Shown: positions 21,131 to 30,422, numbered from the stretch's first letter. The stretch is DNA of 64,000 nucleotides from Limnoglobus roseus (GCF_008254045.1 NZ_CP042425.1:868001-932000); one strand, 5' to 3'. Made by a program: numbers and translations. The notes: generated from the letters alone by a model not told the origin.

Positions 21131-22330
21131 TTACGACGCGGTTCGATTAATCGGCAGCACTTCGACCACCGCCCCCGCCGCGTAGTTCACCTCGCCCGGC
21201 GGCAGCACCAGGAAGGCATCCGCGTCCAGCATCGCCCGCAGGTCCGGCGAGCCGAACCACTTCAGCCCCCGCACACCGTCGCCGTCGCGCTTCGCCGGGT
21301 GGTACGTGGGCCGGTTGTTGTTCGCCGCGAACGGTTCACTCAGGGTTAGCTTCTGCGTCGCCGTCGGTGGGTCGATGTGCCCGCCCATCACGCGGAGGGC
21401 CGGCTTCACGAACAGTTCAAATCCCACGAACGAACTCACCGGGTTCCCCGGCAGGCCGAAGACGAGTTTGTCGCCCTTCGTGCCGAACAGCAGCGGCTTG
21501 CCCGGCTTCATCTTCACGTGGTGGAAGTGAGCCGTCACGCCGCAGTCTTTCAGCACCTTCGGCACGAGGTCGAAGTCACCGGCCGACACGCCGCCCGCCA
21601 GGATGAGGACGTTCGCGATCTCCAGCCCCTCGGCGATGTACGACCGCAGCACGTCCTCGCGGTCGGTGGCGATGCCGATGTACCGCGGCAACCCGCCGGC
21701 GAGCGCGACCTGAGCCGTCAGCATCGGGCCGTTGCTGTTGCGGATCTGCCCCGGCTTCGGCCGGCGGTTCGGCTCGACGAGTTCGTCGCCGGTCGCCACC
21801 ACCGCGACCTTCGGCTGCGGGTACGCCGGCACCGTGGTCTTGCCCACGCTCGCAAGCAGGCCGAACGTCGCCGGCGTCAGCACCGTGCCGGCCGGGATGA
21901 CCGTCTCGCCGACCTTCATCTCGGTCGCTTGCCGCAGGATGAACTGCCCGGCGGTCGGGACTTCGCGAATCACCACGCGGTCGGCCGACGGCGAATCGGT
22001 CTTCTCTCGCATCACGACGGCGTCGGCCCCCGGCGGGATCGGCGCGCCGGTGAACAGCCGCACCGCCTCGCCCGGCCCGACGGTCTTCGTCGGCATCTTC
22101 CCCGCCGGGATTTCCTCGACCACCGTCAACTCGGCAGTCGGCGAAACGTCCGCAGCCCGCACCGCGTAGCCGTCCATGAGCGACTTGTCGAACGGCGGCG
22201 AATCGACGTCGCTGGCAACGTCGGCCGCAATGACCTGACCGAGCGATGACGACATGAGGGCGGTGAAATCGGCCTTCAGCCGCTTGGCGTGCCGGAGGAC
22301 GATCTCGCGGGCCGCGGAAACTTCGAGCAT
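21131..22330 (-). CDS. moeA: Molybdopterin molybdenumtransferase
   Basis: MoeA inserts molybdate into adenylated molybdopterin to form Moco. The 399 residues from the ATG at 22330 match the family; the frame open to 22393 adds 21 unrelated residues. Motifs are DKSLMDGYAVRA, FTGAPIPPGADAVV, RNSNGPML, LAGGVSAGDFDLVP and FGLPGNPVSSFV, in family order. Its presence implies a molybdoenzyme elsewhere; formylmethanofuran dehydrogenase would fit with the divergently placed ftr. Confidence 0.94.
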   Translation of the reverse strand: MLEVSAAREIVLRHAKRLKADFTALMSSSLGQVIAADVASDVDSPPFDKSLMDGYAVRAADVSPTAELTVVEEIPAGKMPTKTVGPGEAVRLFTGAPIPPGADAVVMREKTDSPSADRVVIREVPTAGQFILRQATEMKVGETVIPAGTVLTPATFGLLASVGKTTVPAYPQPKVAVVATGDELVEPNRRPKPGQIRNSNGPMLTAQVALAGGLPRYIGIATDREDVLRSYIAEGLEIANVLILAGGVSAGDFDLVPKVLKDCGVTAHFHHVKMKPGKPLLFGTKGDKLVFGLPGNPVSSFVGFELFVKPALRVMGGHIDPPTATQKLTLSEPFAANNNRPTYHPAKRDGDGVRGLKWFGSPDLRAMLDADAFLVLPPGEVNYAAGAVVEVLPINRTAS

Positions 22331-22460
22331 CAGGTGGGTTCTCTTCGGGCGGCGGGGTCCAGTCACGTTATGATTCCGGGATACCGCCGGCACGGTTCGC
22401 GTCTAACACGAACGGCGGGAGTCGGTATAACGTCCCTCACCATTCGCCCGGAGGGAACCC

Positions 22461-23372
22461 ATGCCGGCCGTCATCGACGACACCTACGCCGAAGCCTTTC
22501 GCTCCATCTTCGCCGAAATCCTGGTCACGGCCGCCGACGCCCACTGGCTGGACACGGCCGCCCGCCACGCCACCGGGAATGCGTCGTCGTCGATCCTCTG
22601 CGACTGCGAGGCGGCCGTGAGCCGGTCCGTGGACGCGAAGGACACGCCCGACGGCCGGCCGGGTGTCGTGTTGCAGTTTCACGTGCCGCGGTTCTGGAAG
22701 GAACGCGAACAGAAGCTCGAACGGGCGCTGCTCGTTCGCGTGAGCCAGAACGTGCTAACCTGCCCGACGACGGCGTGCTTCAACATGCTGCCGGCAGAGG
22801 AAAAGTGGTTCCCCCTCGGGCGGAAGGTGTCGTACTTCGGCGACGGCCACCAGTTCAAGGACGAGCGGTTCGGCCGCCGCGTGCGGGTCATCCCGATCCT
22901 CAGCGGCGAGTTCGTCATCGAGCGACGCTTCGGCTGGGCCGAAGGGCTGATGGGCGGCAACCTCTGGTTCATGGGCGGCACGCCCGAAGCGGCCCTCGAC
23001 GCGGCGAAGCGGTCGGCCGACGCGGTGCGGGCGTCCGGCAACCCGGTCAGTTTGCCGTTTCCCGGCGGCGTCGCGTCGAGCGGGTCGAAGGCCGGCAGCA
23101 AGTACAAGTTCACCATCGCCAGTACCTACGCCGAGTTCTGCCCGACGCTACGGAACAAGCCCGGCGTGACGACGCGACTGCCAGAGGGCGTGGCGAGCGT
23201 GCAAGAGATCATCATCAACGGCCCGGACCTGGCGACGATCAGCGCCGCCACGCAGGTCGCTATCGCGGCAGCGAAGGACGTGCCCGACCTTCTCCGCATC
23301 TCGGCCGGCAACTACGGCGGTCGCCTCGGCAAGAGTTTCGTGTACCTGCTCCCGAAGGCGGCCGGGGCGTAA
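22461..23372 (+). CDS. ftr: Formylmethanofuran:tetrahydromethanopterin formyltransferase
   Basis: Ftr (FhcD) moves the formyl group between methanofuran and tetrahydromethanopterin in the C1 pathway shared by methanogens, methylotrophs and planctomycetes. The 303-residue length is typical. Conserved segments include CPTTACFNMLPAEE, GRKVSYFGDGHQ, GEFVIERRFGWAEGLMGGNL, PFPGGVASSGSKAGSKYKF and a C-terminal ISAGNYGGRLGKSFVYL. A GGAGGG site precedes the ATG. No other C1 gene of the pathway is in the window. Confidence 0.93.
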   Translation: MPAVIDDTYAEAFRSIFAEILVTAADAHWLDTAARHATGNASSSILCDCEAAVSRSVDAKDTPDGRPGVVLQFHVPRFWKEREQKLERALLVRVSQNVLTCPTTACFNMLPAEEKWFPLGRKVSYFGDGHQFKDERFGRRVRVIPILSGEFVIERRFGWAEGLMGGNLWFMGGTPEAALDAAKRSADAVRASGNPVSLPFPGGVASSGSKAGSKYKFTIASTYAEFCPTLRNKPGVTTRLPEGVASVQEIIINGPDLATISAATQVAIAAAKDVPDLLRISAGNYGGRLGKSFVYLLPKAAGA

Positions 23373-24254
23373 TCACGTCGAGTACACCCACCGGCCCAAC
23401 CACCGGGCCGGCAGGTAGAGCAACAGGATGAGCAACCCCCACGCCCCGACGAACGCCGTCGCCAGCACCGCGTCGAGTGCGACCAGGCCGAGGATCGATC
23501 GCTTCACCGCCGCCTGCACTTCCTTCGGCCCCGGTTGCTGAATCGCCGCCACGACCTTCACGCCGACCAGCACGCCGAACGCGACGACCAAGTACGGGAA
23601 GTAAATTGGCGTCGTGCCCGGTAGCCGGTGCGTCGGCACGGTGACGGCCAGCCCCAGCGCCGCGAGCATCACGACCGCGGCGAGGATCAACTGCCGGCGG
23701 TTCGACTGCCCCTCTTCCGTGCGGGCGAACCACGTGACGCCGACGATGTACAGGCCGGTCGTCGCCGCGAGGTGCAGGCTCGGCAGCGCCAGCACGTCAC
23801 CGCCCGCCCCGGAGAGGCCGAGCAGGATATTCAGGAACCGGCACGTGCCCATCGCCACCGGCCCGAACGGCGTGTGCTTCAGCCAAGCATCGTACAGCAC
23901 GACCGCCGCGACGATGGCCAGTGCGATTGGGAATGCTGTCGGCACGAACAGGGTCAAGGCCACGCCACCCGCCATGAGCGTGAGGCCGAGGAGTAAGGCC
24001 ACGCGAACGGGAACCCGGCCCGACGGGATCGGCCGGAACGGGCGAGCCTTCGCGTCCTCGCCGCGGTCGAAGAAGTCGTTCCACACCATGCCGCCGCAGT
24101 AGAGGCAGCCCGATGCGAGCAGCAGCACCGCGAACACGTCCGGCCGATCCGCGACGTACCCCGCCGCGCACGCGGCCATCGCGATGTCGGCGAACGCCGT
24201 GAAGACGTTCGGGATGCGCAACAGTTGCGCGTAGGCCAGCAGTTTCCCCTTCAC
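23373..24254 (-). CDS. UbiA-family prenyltransferase
   Basis: The 293-residue membrane protein has about eight hydrophobic helices and the prenyl-diphosphate motif NDxxDxxxD (Asn59, Asp60, Asp63, Asp67). The second conserved region YDAWLKHTPFGPVAMGTCRF then LNILLG resembles the EboC-like branch of the family. UbiA enzymes attach isoprenoid chains to aromatic or other acceptors. The acceptor here is unknown. Its stop is back to back with the ftr stop. Confidence 0.85.
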   Translation of the reverse strand: MKGKLLAYAQLLRIPNVFTAFADIAMAACAAGYVADRPDVFAVLLLASGCLYCGGMVWNDFFDRGEDAKARPFRPIPSGRVPVRVALLLGLTLMAGGVALTLFVPTAFPIALAIVAAVVLYDAWLKHTPFGPVAMGTCRFLNILLGLSGAGGDVLALPSLHLAATTGLYIVGVTWFARTEEGQSNRRQLILAAVVMLAALGLAVTVPTHRLPGTTPIYFPYLVVAFGVLVGVKVVAAIQQPGPKEVQAAVKRSILGLVALDAVLATAFVGAWGLLILLLYLPARWLGRWVYST

Positions 24255-24282
24255 CCGTTCACCCCTTCACCGTGTCACCCGT

Positions 24283-25662
24283 TCACGCCAACTCCACGCT
24301 CACGCCGTACTCGGCCGGCGTCGGCACCGCGTTGCGGTCGCCGAGGGCCATCACGTCTTGCTCGGCGTTCACGTACCGCACGTCGCGGATGCCTTCGGCC
24401 ATCAGCCGGCCGGCCGCCACCGCCCGCGTATCGCTGCCGTCGTCGGCCATGCCGATCAGCACCGCCGACACTGCGTAGCCCCGTTTCTTCAATTGACCGA
24501 GTGCCACCGAAGTCTCGATCGGCACTTGCGGCAGAATCGCGATCACGGTCGCGTCCCGCGGGATGCGCTGGCCCATCTCCAGCGCGAACCCGGCGAACGG
24601 CGTCCCGTCGGTCAGTTCCAGCCGGGCCAGCGTTTCGCGAATCTTCTGAAACTGATCGTACCCGCGCCGCGTCTCGACGATCACCGGCCGCAGGCGGTCG
24701 TTCTGGTCCTTCTGTTCGAAGTGTGCCCGCGCGTCGTACCGATTGGCAAACTCTTCCTCCGGCGGCTGCTCGTGGTTCGGGTGTTCCTTCAGCGCCTCCT
24801 CGCGAATGCGGTCCGTGGCATCGCGGCCGTTGCTGGCCACGCCGATCTGCTGGTTCAGCATTGTCACCGCGTTCGCGATCGAGACGGCCGTGATGATCGC
24901 CAACTCGCTGCGGACCGGTTCGCCGCGCTTGAAGTAGCCGTCCCGGTGGAAGTCGAGCAAGATCGTCGCCCCGGCCAGCGAGGTCGGCTCGTAGACGCGG
25001 CTGTGCAGTTGCCCGGTGCGGGCCGTCGCCCGCCAGTGAACCCGCTGGAGCGGGTCGCCCATCTGGTACGGCCGCACGCCGGCCGTCCGTGTCGGGTCTT
25101 CAAAGAGCATGTTCGCCAGCCGGATTTCGCCGATCGGCCGCGTGGAGGAAAAGTCGAACTTCGTGATCGGCAGAACCTTCGGGTAGACCAGCACGAACGC
25201 CGGGTCGGTGAAGACGCGGTGCCGACGGTGAAGGCCGAACACGTCGCCCGTTTCGGCGAACAGCGGCCCGATCTGGTAGTAGCCGCGCATCAGGAACGTG
25301 AGTTTGAACTTCACCTCGGCCTTGCCGCCGGCCCTGATGAACAGCACCCGCAGTCGCCCGCCCTTCACGCTGACGCGGCGTTGCAGGATCGCCGCCTCGG
25401 TGAGCAAGTCTTCGACCAGCACCCACGGCACGAGCAGTTTGCCGCCGTTCCGTACGACGACGCGCACGTCCGTGCTGTCGCCGATCTCGCGCGGGGCCGT
25501 GTCCACCGTCCGCTCGGCCGCGAGGTCGGTGATCCACGACTTCGCGAGGTATCGGCTGAGCAGGAACACGCCGAGCAGCACGTACCCCGCGAACGCGACG
25601 AGGCCCGCTTGCAGCGCGAGCGCGACGCCGAGAAGAACGAAGATGCCGAGGAACCAACGCAT
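24283..25662 (-). CDS. DUF58 domain protein
   Basis: The 459-residue protein has two N-terminal transmembrane segments (residues 1-40), a strand-rich region, then the DUF58 signature VRPYQMGDPLQRVHWRATAR followed by a vWA-like fold (GATILLDFHRDGYF). DUF58 proteins work with MoxR ATPases, which are encoded upstream on the same strand (MoxR at 26443-27426). The role is probably chaperone-like, acting on cofactor insertion or envelope complexes. The start is the ATG at 25662. Confidence 0.88.
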   Translation of the reverse strand: MRWFLGIFVLLGVALALQAGLVAFAGYVLLGVFLLSRYLAKSWITDLAAERTVDTAPREIGDSTDVRVVVRNGGKLLVPWVLVEDLLTEAAILQRRVSVKGGRLRVLFIRAGGKAEVKFKLTFLMRGYYQIGPLFAETGDVFGLHRRHRVFTDPAFVLVYPKVLPITKFDFSSTRPIGEIRLANMLFEDPTRTAGVRPYQMGDPLQRVHWRATARTGQLHSRVYEPTSLAGATILLDFHRDGYFKRGEPVRSELAIITAVSIANAVTMLNQQIGVASNGRDATDRIREEALKEHPNHEQPPEEEFANRYDARAHFEQKDQNDRLRPVIVETRRGYDQFQKIRETLARLELTDGTPFAGFALEMGQRIPRDATVIAILPQVPIETSVALGQLKKRGYAVSAVLIGMADDGSDTRAVAAGRLMAEGIRDVRYVNAEQDVMALGDRNAVPTPAEYGVSVELA

Positions 25663-25710
25663 GGGGGAAGTGTATGGGATAAGATGCGATGCTTCCGACC
25701 GCGTAGCCCG

Positions 25711-25989
25711 TCACGAACGGTTCTTGTCACCACGGACCGGGCCTTCCGTGGTCGGTTTTGGCGTGCGAAACTGCTTCCAACTGTTCCGCGTAGCGAACCC
25801 CACTGCGAGTAGAAGGATGCCTCCCACAGTCAGAGCCGCAATTCCTGGGGCAAGTTCACCGAACGACGGCCCACTTTTCGGGGCGTCATCCACCGCCATC
25901 TTGACGAGAAAACCCCCAACCGTGGCGATGAACAAACCCGCCACGATTGCCGGCAGGAAACTGAATAACCTTTGAATGAGCAAAAACAT
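25711..25989 (-). CDS. Small two-helix membrane protein
   Basis: The ATG at 25989 (preferred over an open frame to 26043) gives 92 residues with two transmembrane helices (FSFLPAIVAGLFIATVGGFL and GIAALTVGGILLLAVGFA) and a basic C-terminal tail. It sits between MoxR and DUF58 on the same strand and may belong to that operon. Function unknown. Confidence 0.6.
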   Translation of the reverse strand: MFLLIQRLFSFLPAIVAGLFIATVGGFLVKMAVDDAPKSGPSFGELAPGIAALTVGGILLLAVGFATRNSWKQFRTPKPTTEGPVRGDKNRS

Positions 25990-26068
25990 TAGCGGCCTCG
26001 CTTCATACGTTCTCCCGCTGTTAGTTACCATTCCACCCGTCAATAGCCCAGTACTATTCGTGCGGACA

Positions 26069-26338
26069 TCACCCAGTCTTCTCCGGCACGAACGTCGCCA
26101 GAAAGTCGAGCAGCGACACGTCGTCGATGATACCTCGGCCAGTCAAGTGGTGGTGCGCGGATGCGAGGTTCATGTAAAGCATCGGATCGGTCAGTTTGCG
26201 ATCCTGGTAAGACAGTCGGCAACCCGATTCCGCGTGCCGGCAGATCACGCCATATTCATATCGTTCGTCTGTAGTGAACCCCAACGAGCGCAGGTACGAG
26301 AGAAATTCCCCGAACGTCGGGAACGGGAACTTCGTCAT
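26069..26338 (-). CDS. Small hypothetical protein (89 aa)
   Basis: An 89-residue frame from the ATG at 26338 (MTKFPFPTFGEFLSYLRSLG...) with even composition and ordinary codon use. No family was recognised. It lies downstream of MoxR, beyond the long inverted repeat. Confidence 0.55.
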   Translation of the reverse strand: MTKFPFPTFGEFLSYLRSLGFTTDERYEYGVICRHAESGCRLSYQDRKLTDPMLYMNLASAHHHLTGRGIIDDVSLLDFLATFVPEKTG

Positions 26339-26365
26339 GCCCCACCCCCCAGCATAGTTATACCC

Positions 26366-26440
26366 GGCGAGCCGAGCGGCGTAAGCCGCCGGGTGAGGGA
26401 TGTTGCGACTCACCCGGCGGCTTACGCCGCTCGGCTCGCC
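26366..26440. repeat. Long perfect inverted repeat (REP/MITE-like), family 2
   Basis: The 32-base arms 26366-26397 and 26409-26440 are perfect reverse complements around an 11-base loop; each holds GGCTTACGCCGCTCGGC. It begins 3 bases after the moxR stop on the minus strand, so it could act as a terminator, but a 32-bp perfect stem suggests a dispersed hairpin element. Confidence 0.75.
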
Positions 26441-26442
26441 AG

Positions 26443-27426
26443 TCACCCGAAATAGTTCTTCCCCGCGGGCACGTCGCGGTCGCGGTCCACGGTCGGCACC
26501 CGCGCGTCGCTCACGATCTCCGTCACCACGGCGGCCGGCGTCTTCTTCCGCAGGCGGCTCTCGGGTCGCAGGATCAGGCGGTGGCCCAACACCGGCTGGG
26601 CCATCCGCTTCACGTCGTCGGGGATCACAAAGTCGCGGCCCTGGATCGCCGCCAGCGCTTGCGAACACCGGAACAGCGCGATCGACGCCCGCGGGCTGCC
26701 GCCGAGCAGCACGTCCTCGTTCTCCCGGCTGCCGTGGACGATGTCGAGGATGTACTTCACCAATTTCGCGTCGAGGTGCACTTCGCGAACTGCGTCCTGG
26801 CAGGCGATCCACTGGTCGGCCGTCACCACCGGTTGCAGGTCGTCGATGGGGTGCTTCCGCTGCAAGATGCCCAGCATCTTCGTTTCTTCCTCGAAGCTCG
26901 GGTAGCCGAGCGACAACTTGACGAGGAAGCGGTCGAGCTGCGCCTCCGGCAGCGGGAAGGTGCCCTCCTGATCGACGGGGTTCTGCGTGGCGATCACCAG
27001 GAACGGCGGCTTGAGGACGTAGGTCTGTCCGTCGGCGCTGACCCGTCGCTCGGCCATCGCTTCCAGCAGTGCGGCCTGCGTCCGCGGCGTGGCCCGGTTG
27101 ATTTCGTCGGCCAGCAGCGTCTGCGCGAACACGGGACCGGGCCGGAACTCGAACTCCTGTGTCTTCTGGTTGAAGATGCTCACGCCGGTCACGTCGGTCG
27201 GCAGCAGGTCCGGCGTACACTGTAGCCGCTTGAAGCTGGCGCTCACGCTGCGGGCGAGGGCACGGGCGAACATGGTTTTCGCGACGCCGGGCACGTCTTC
27301 GAGGAGGATGTGCCCCTCGCACAGGTACGCGGCCAAGGCCAATGCCAACTGCGGCCGCTTGCCGATGATGACCTTCTCCATGTTCGCGACGACCTTCGCT
27401 GCCATCGCCGCCACGTCGATGCCCAT
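26443..27426 (-). CDS. MoxR-family AAA+ ATPase
   Basis: The 327-residue protein has Walker A DVPGVAKT (residues 44-51), Walker B TLLADEIN (103-110), sensor 1 in VIATQNPVDQEGTFPLPEAQ and the arginine-finger region LDRF. MoxR ATPases act with DUF58/vWA proteins in assembly or metal insertion. It starts 11 bases after the comM fragment's stop, suggesting the original order comM-moxR-DUF58. Confidence 0.93.
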   Translation of the reverse strand: MGIDVAAMAAKVVANMEKVIIGKRPQLALALAAYLCEGHILLEDVPGVAKTMFARALARSVSASFKRLQCTPDLLPTDVTGVSIFNQKTQEFEFRPGPVFAQTLLADEINRATPRTQAALLEAMAERRVSADGQTYVLKPPFLVIATQNPVDQEGTFPLPEAQLDRFLVKLSLGYPSFEEETKMLGILQRKHPIDDLQPVVTADQWIACQDAVREVHLDAKLVKYILDIVHGSRENEDVLLGGSPRASIALFRCSQALAAIQGRDFVIPDDVKRMAQPVLGHRLILRPESRLRKKTPAAVVTEIVSDARVPTVDRDRDVPAGKNYFG

Positions 27427-27437
27427 GCGTGCCTCTT

Positions 27438-27923
27438 TCAGCGTTCCCAGAGTTTCCGGTCCAGGGTGCGGTAGTTGATCGCTTCCGAGATATGGCCTTC
27501 GGACAGGTTCTCGCTGCCCTCAAGGTCCGCGATGGTGCGGGCCACCCGCAGGATGCGGTCGTGGGCGCGGGCCGAGAGGCCGAGCGAGTCCATCGCCGTT
27601 TGCAGCAGGCTGCGGCCGCCGGCGTCGGGCACGGCGTACTTCCGCATCTCCCGCGGCGTCATCCGGCTGTTCACGCCGCCCGCGCGGCCGAAGCGTTCCG
27701 CTTGCACCGCCCGCGCCTTGTCCACCGACTCGCGCATCGTGCGGCTGCTCGTGCCGTCGGTCAGCTTTGACAGCTCCTCATACGGCACGCTCGGCACTTC
27801 GAGGTGCAAGTCGATGCGGTCGAGGAGTGGCCCGCTGAGGCGGCCGAGATACTTTTCCACCGCCATTGGAGAACACTTACACTGATGTTTTGGATCCCCC
27901 AAGTATCCACAGGGATAACCCAC
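27438..27923 (-). pseudogene. comM: comM/yifB 3' fragment (Mg-chelatase C-terminal domain)
   Basis: The 161 residues correspond to the C-terminal third of ComM/YifB: PCGYLGD...CKC motif, YLGRLSGPLLDRIDLHLEVP, the RARALQ-type helix and the Mg-chelatase C-terminal domain (LSARAHDRILRVARTIADLE, SEAINYR). The Walker A/B ATPase core is absent. Codons from about 27865 upward turn AT-rich while still encoding the conserved PCGYLGDPKHQCKCSP motif, so this segment seems supplied by the inserted element. A GTG at 27923 behind AAGGA could restart translation. The 5' part of comM is at 60364-60561. Confidence 0.88.
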
Positions 27924-27985
27924 TGTTTCATTTCCTTGTTAGCCTCTTCGCTACCGACTTCAGGTTCAGGGATGATACGCCAACT

Positions 27986-28090
27986 GATCACATCAGAGAA
28001 CTACGAAATCAAGGGCTTTCGGTAGCAGCAATCTCGAAACGAACAGGGGCAACTGTTGCGGTCGTTCGTCGCATCTGTTCTAATCTTCGT
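27986..28090 (+). pseudogene. Helix-turn-helix fragment (resolvase-type)
   Basis: A short open stretch encodes IRELRNQGLSVAAISKRTGA and TVAVVRRI, typical of the C-terminal HTH of resolvases and transposases. No catalytic domain or convincing start is attached. It lies just inside the left end of the island and may be a recombinase relic or part of a small regulator. Confidence 0.35.
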
Positions 28091-28225
28091 CATGATGCCA
28101 CTACTCCTAACCGTTGCTCTGGCGACAGCGCCCGTTGACATCGAACTCGACACGATCACGGTCGGGGCCGCGTTGAACTTGGACGGCAAGACCGTTCAGG
28201 CCGCGTTCGTTATCGGCAAACCATT
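28056..28225 (+). pseudogene. Possible fragment of a secreted protein
   Basis: The plus frame encodes a signal-peptide-like start (VLIFVMMPLLLTVALATA), then VDIELDTITVGAALNLDGKT, which resembles planctomycete secreted proteins with an ITxxxALxxDGKTVTV motif. The resemblance stops near 28225, where the frame runs antisense into the next gene. Probably a remnant; low confidence. Confidence 0.3.
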
Positions 28226-28519
28226 GCGAACGTACTGTTTGAACATCTTTGCCACTTCATCGGTGCTTCCACCAAAATCGAAAGCGTCTTTGAAAGTGGT
28301 CACAAACTCTTCGTTGTTGTTTCGCTCATTCCCCAACAAGTGCTGACCTACGCCCTCGAAGTAGCTCGTGACCCCTGCCAAGATGAAAAAACCCGATGTA
28401 TGCAACCGGCCTTCGGATTGGAAGTCACATGCCAACGCTTGGGCAACGTCGAGAACATACGTCTTGAAGTTGAGCCGGAAGCGGCCAATCTGGTCTAACA
28501 CCCATTCCTGATCGGTCAT
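28196..28519 (-). CDS. Hypothetical protein (107 aa)
   Basis: The ATG at 28519 follows GGGAGATAG. The product (MTDQEWVLDQIGRFRLNFKT...) is mostly helical, with a hydrophobic segment FFILAGVTSYFEGVG and an acidic middle. No family was recognised. It starts 31 bases after the SOS-peptidase stop on the same strand and may be co-transcribed. Confidence 0.6.
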   Translation of the reverse strand: MTDQEWVLDQIGRFRLNFKTYVLDVAQALACDFQSEGRLHTSGFFILAGVTSYFEGVGQHLLGNERNNNEEFVTTFKDAFDFGGSTDEVAKMFKQYVRNGLPITNAA

Positions 28520-28550
28520 TTTTCTATCTCCCATTGGTCGCTGTCCGGCG

Positions 28551-29222
28551 TCATGCGGCGAGCGGTTCCAAGCACTTCGGTCCCTCGTTTGTGACTTTGC
28601 TAACGTGGCCACTAACCGGAAAGGCTTCCATCTCTGAAGCTGGGTACGGCTTCAGAAGTTCCCGCAGTCGTTTTTCCGACGTTTCGGCGGCGAGCCATTC
28701 CGTGAAGTTCTCCGGGCGGACGATGACGGGCATTCGGTCGTGAAACGGCCTGAGTACGTCGTTCGGTTCCGTCGTGATAGAGCAGCAGGTGAATATCTTC
28801 GTCGTGCCGTCCTTCCAGCATTCCCATAGTCCCGCCATTGCAAAAAGCCGTCGATCCCGCATGGCGACGTGAAAAGGCTGTTTCGGCATCGTGTTCTGCT
28901 GCCACTCATAGAAACCTGTTGCCGGAAGTAGGCAACGACGTTTGGCGAACGCCTGACGAAACATACCCGACGAGTGAACCTTGTCATCTCTAGCGTTGAT
29001 CGGTCGGATTTTGTGTTCGGAAGTGTCGGCCCATGACGGCAGCAAGCCCCAAGTGATGAACCCGAACCGACACTCTGTGCCGTCCGCTGAACCCAATACG
29101 GTCGGAACCTTCTGCCTCGGTGCGACGTTGTAGCGTGCTTCGAGAACTTCCGGCAACATGACGTTACCGAAGAGGCGTTTCACTTCATTTGGGTCGGCGT
29201 TGAAGGCGTATCGTCCGCACAA
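28551..29222 (-). CDS. SOS response-associated peptidase (YedK/HMCES)
   Basis: YedK/HMCES proteins shield abasic sites in single-stranded DNA by a thiazolidine crosslink through Cys2. Seen here: Met-Cys-Gly-Arg at the start, RYNVAPRQ, the INARDDK loop, ATGFYEW with the catalytic Glu, and HDRMPVI with the active-site His. The 223-residue length is complete. These genes are frequent passengers of phages and islands. IS630 copy 1 lies just upstream of its start and may have changed its promoter. Confidence 0.92.
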   Translation of the reverse strand: MCGRYAFNADPNEVKRLFGNVMLPEVLEARYNVAPRQKVPTVLGSADGTECRFGFITWGLLPSWADTSEHKIRPINARDDKVHSSGMFRQAFAKRRCLLPATGFYEWQQNTMPKQPFHVAMRDRRLFAMAGLWECWKDGTTKIFTCCSITTEPNDVLRPFHDRMPVIVRPENFTEWLAAETSEKRLRELLKPYPASEMEAFPVSGHVSKVTNEGPKCLEPLAA

Positions 29223-29280
29223 GTTCGGAACCCTCGATGAACTCCCCTTTCATTCTGAACGTATGCGGCCTAGTAGGCCG

Positions 29281-30422
29281 TCACGCTTTGATTGACGGAT
29301 AAAGTGAGCGGAGTTTGACCCGTGCGTCGGGCGTGGTGAACCGCCAGTTCACTCCGACCATCTGCTCGTTCCGCTCCTCCTCCCAGGCGGCCACCTCCTT
29401 GCGGAGCCGGGCCATCGTCCCGATCCGGCGGTCCAGGCATTGCTTCGACAGGGCGGCGAACTCGATCTCGGCCATGTTCAGCCACGACCCATGCTTGGGC
29501 GTGTAGTGCCACTCCAGCCGCTCGGCGATCCGCCGCGCCCGGACCGGGTCGAACGCCTCGTACAGGCAGGCGGTCGAGTGGGTGTTCAGATTGTCGGTGA
29601 CCAGCACCAGGCGATCGGCATCCGGGTACAGGTCCTCGGCCAGCCACCGGAGCACCTCGGCGAAGTCCTTGGCCGTCCGCCGCTCGGTCGGCATGACGTA
29701 CCGCCAGCCGAGCAGCGGCTGGAACAGCATGAACAGGTTGGCCACGCCCTCCCGCTTGTACTCGTAGTCGTACCGGGCCGGTAAGCCGGGCCGGGGCGGG
29801 AGCGGCACCCGGGTCTCGCTCACCAACTGCTTCGGCTGCTCGTCGATGCAGATGAGCGGGCGATCCTCGTCGTACGGGCGGTGGTACACGTCGAGTACGT
29901 CCTCCATCCGCGCCACGAACTCGCCCGACGGCCCGCCCGGCAGGCACCACTGCTCCCGCAGGTGCGGCTTCAGCTCATTTTTTTCAGCGTCCGCCGGACC
30001 GTTTCATACGACACGGCGGTCACCACCTCCAACTCGACCAGCTTGTCGGCGAGCATCCGCAGGGTCCACGCCTTGCGGCCGTCCGGTGTTGCCGAACACG
30101 CCAGTGCGACCAGCCGCGCTTCGGCGGCCCCGTCGAGGACCGGCGGTCGGGGCGGGGCAGTCCGGGCCCGGGTGGCGAGAGCGGCGTCGATGCCCTCGGT
30201 GACGAACCGCTCCCGAATCCGTTCGACCGTTCGGTGCCCGCACCCGAGGGCCTCGGCCACCCGCCGGTCCTCCCACCCTGGCCCGCCTTCCGTCTGGTCT
30301 GTCAAAAGCAGGATGCGGGCCCGTGTGACGGTCCGGGCGGACCGCTTTCCGGCCCGAGTCAGCGCGTCCAGACGCCCGCGCTCCTCGCCGGTGAGGGTCA
30401 CGACGTATCGCTTGCATGGCAT
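29281..30422 (-). CDS. IS630 transposase, two frames joined by -1 frameshift
   Basis: The first frame (ATG 30422 to stop at 29970) encodes the N-terminal HTH half (RVAEALGCGHRTVERIRERF). The second encodes the DDE domain: LICIDEQPKQ, LVTDNLNTHST and LNMAEIEF carry the three acidic residues. A run of seven A on the coding strand (29978-29984) precedes the first stop. A -1 shift there gives LKKNELKPHLREQW, the conserved IS630 junction. The second-frame stop lies within the terminal repeat. The arrangement looks functional. Confidence 0.9.
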
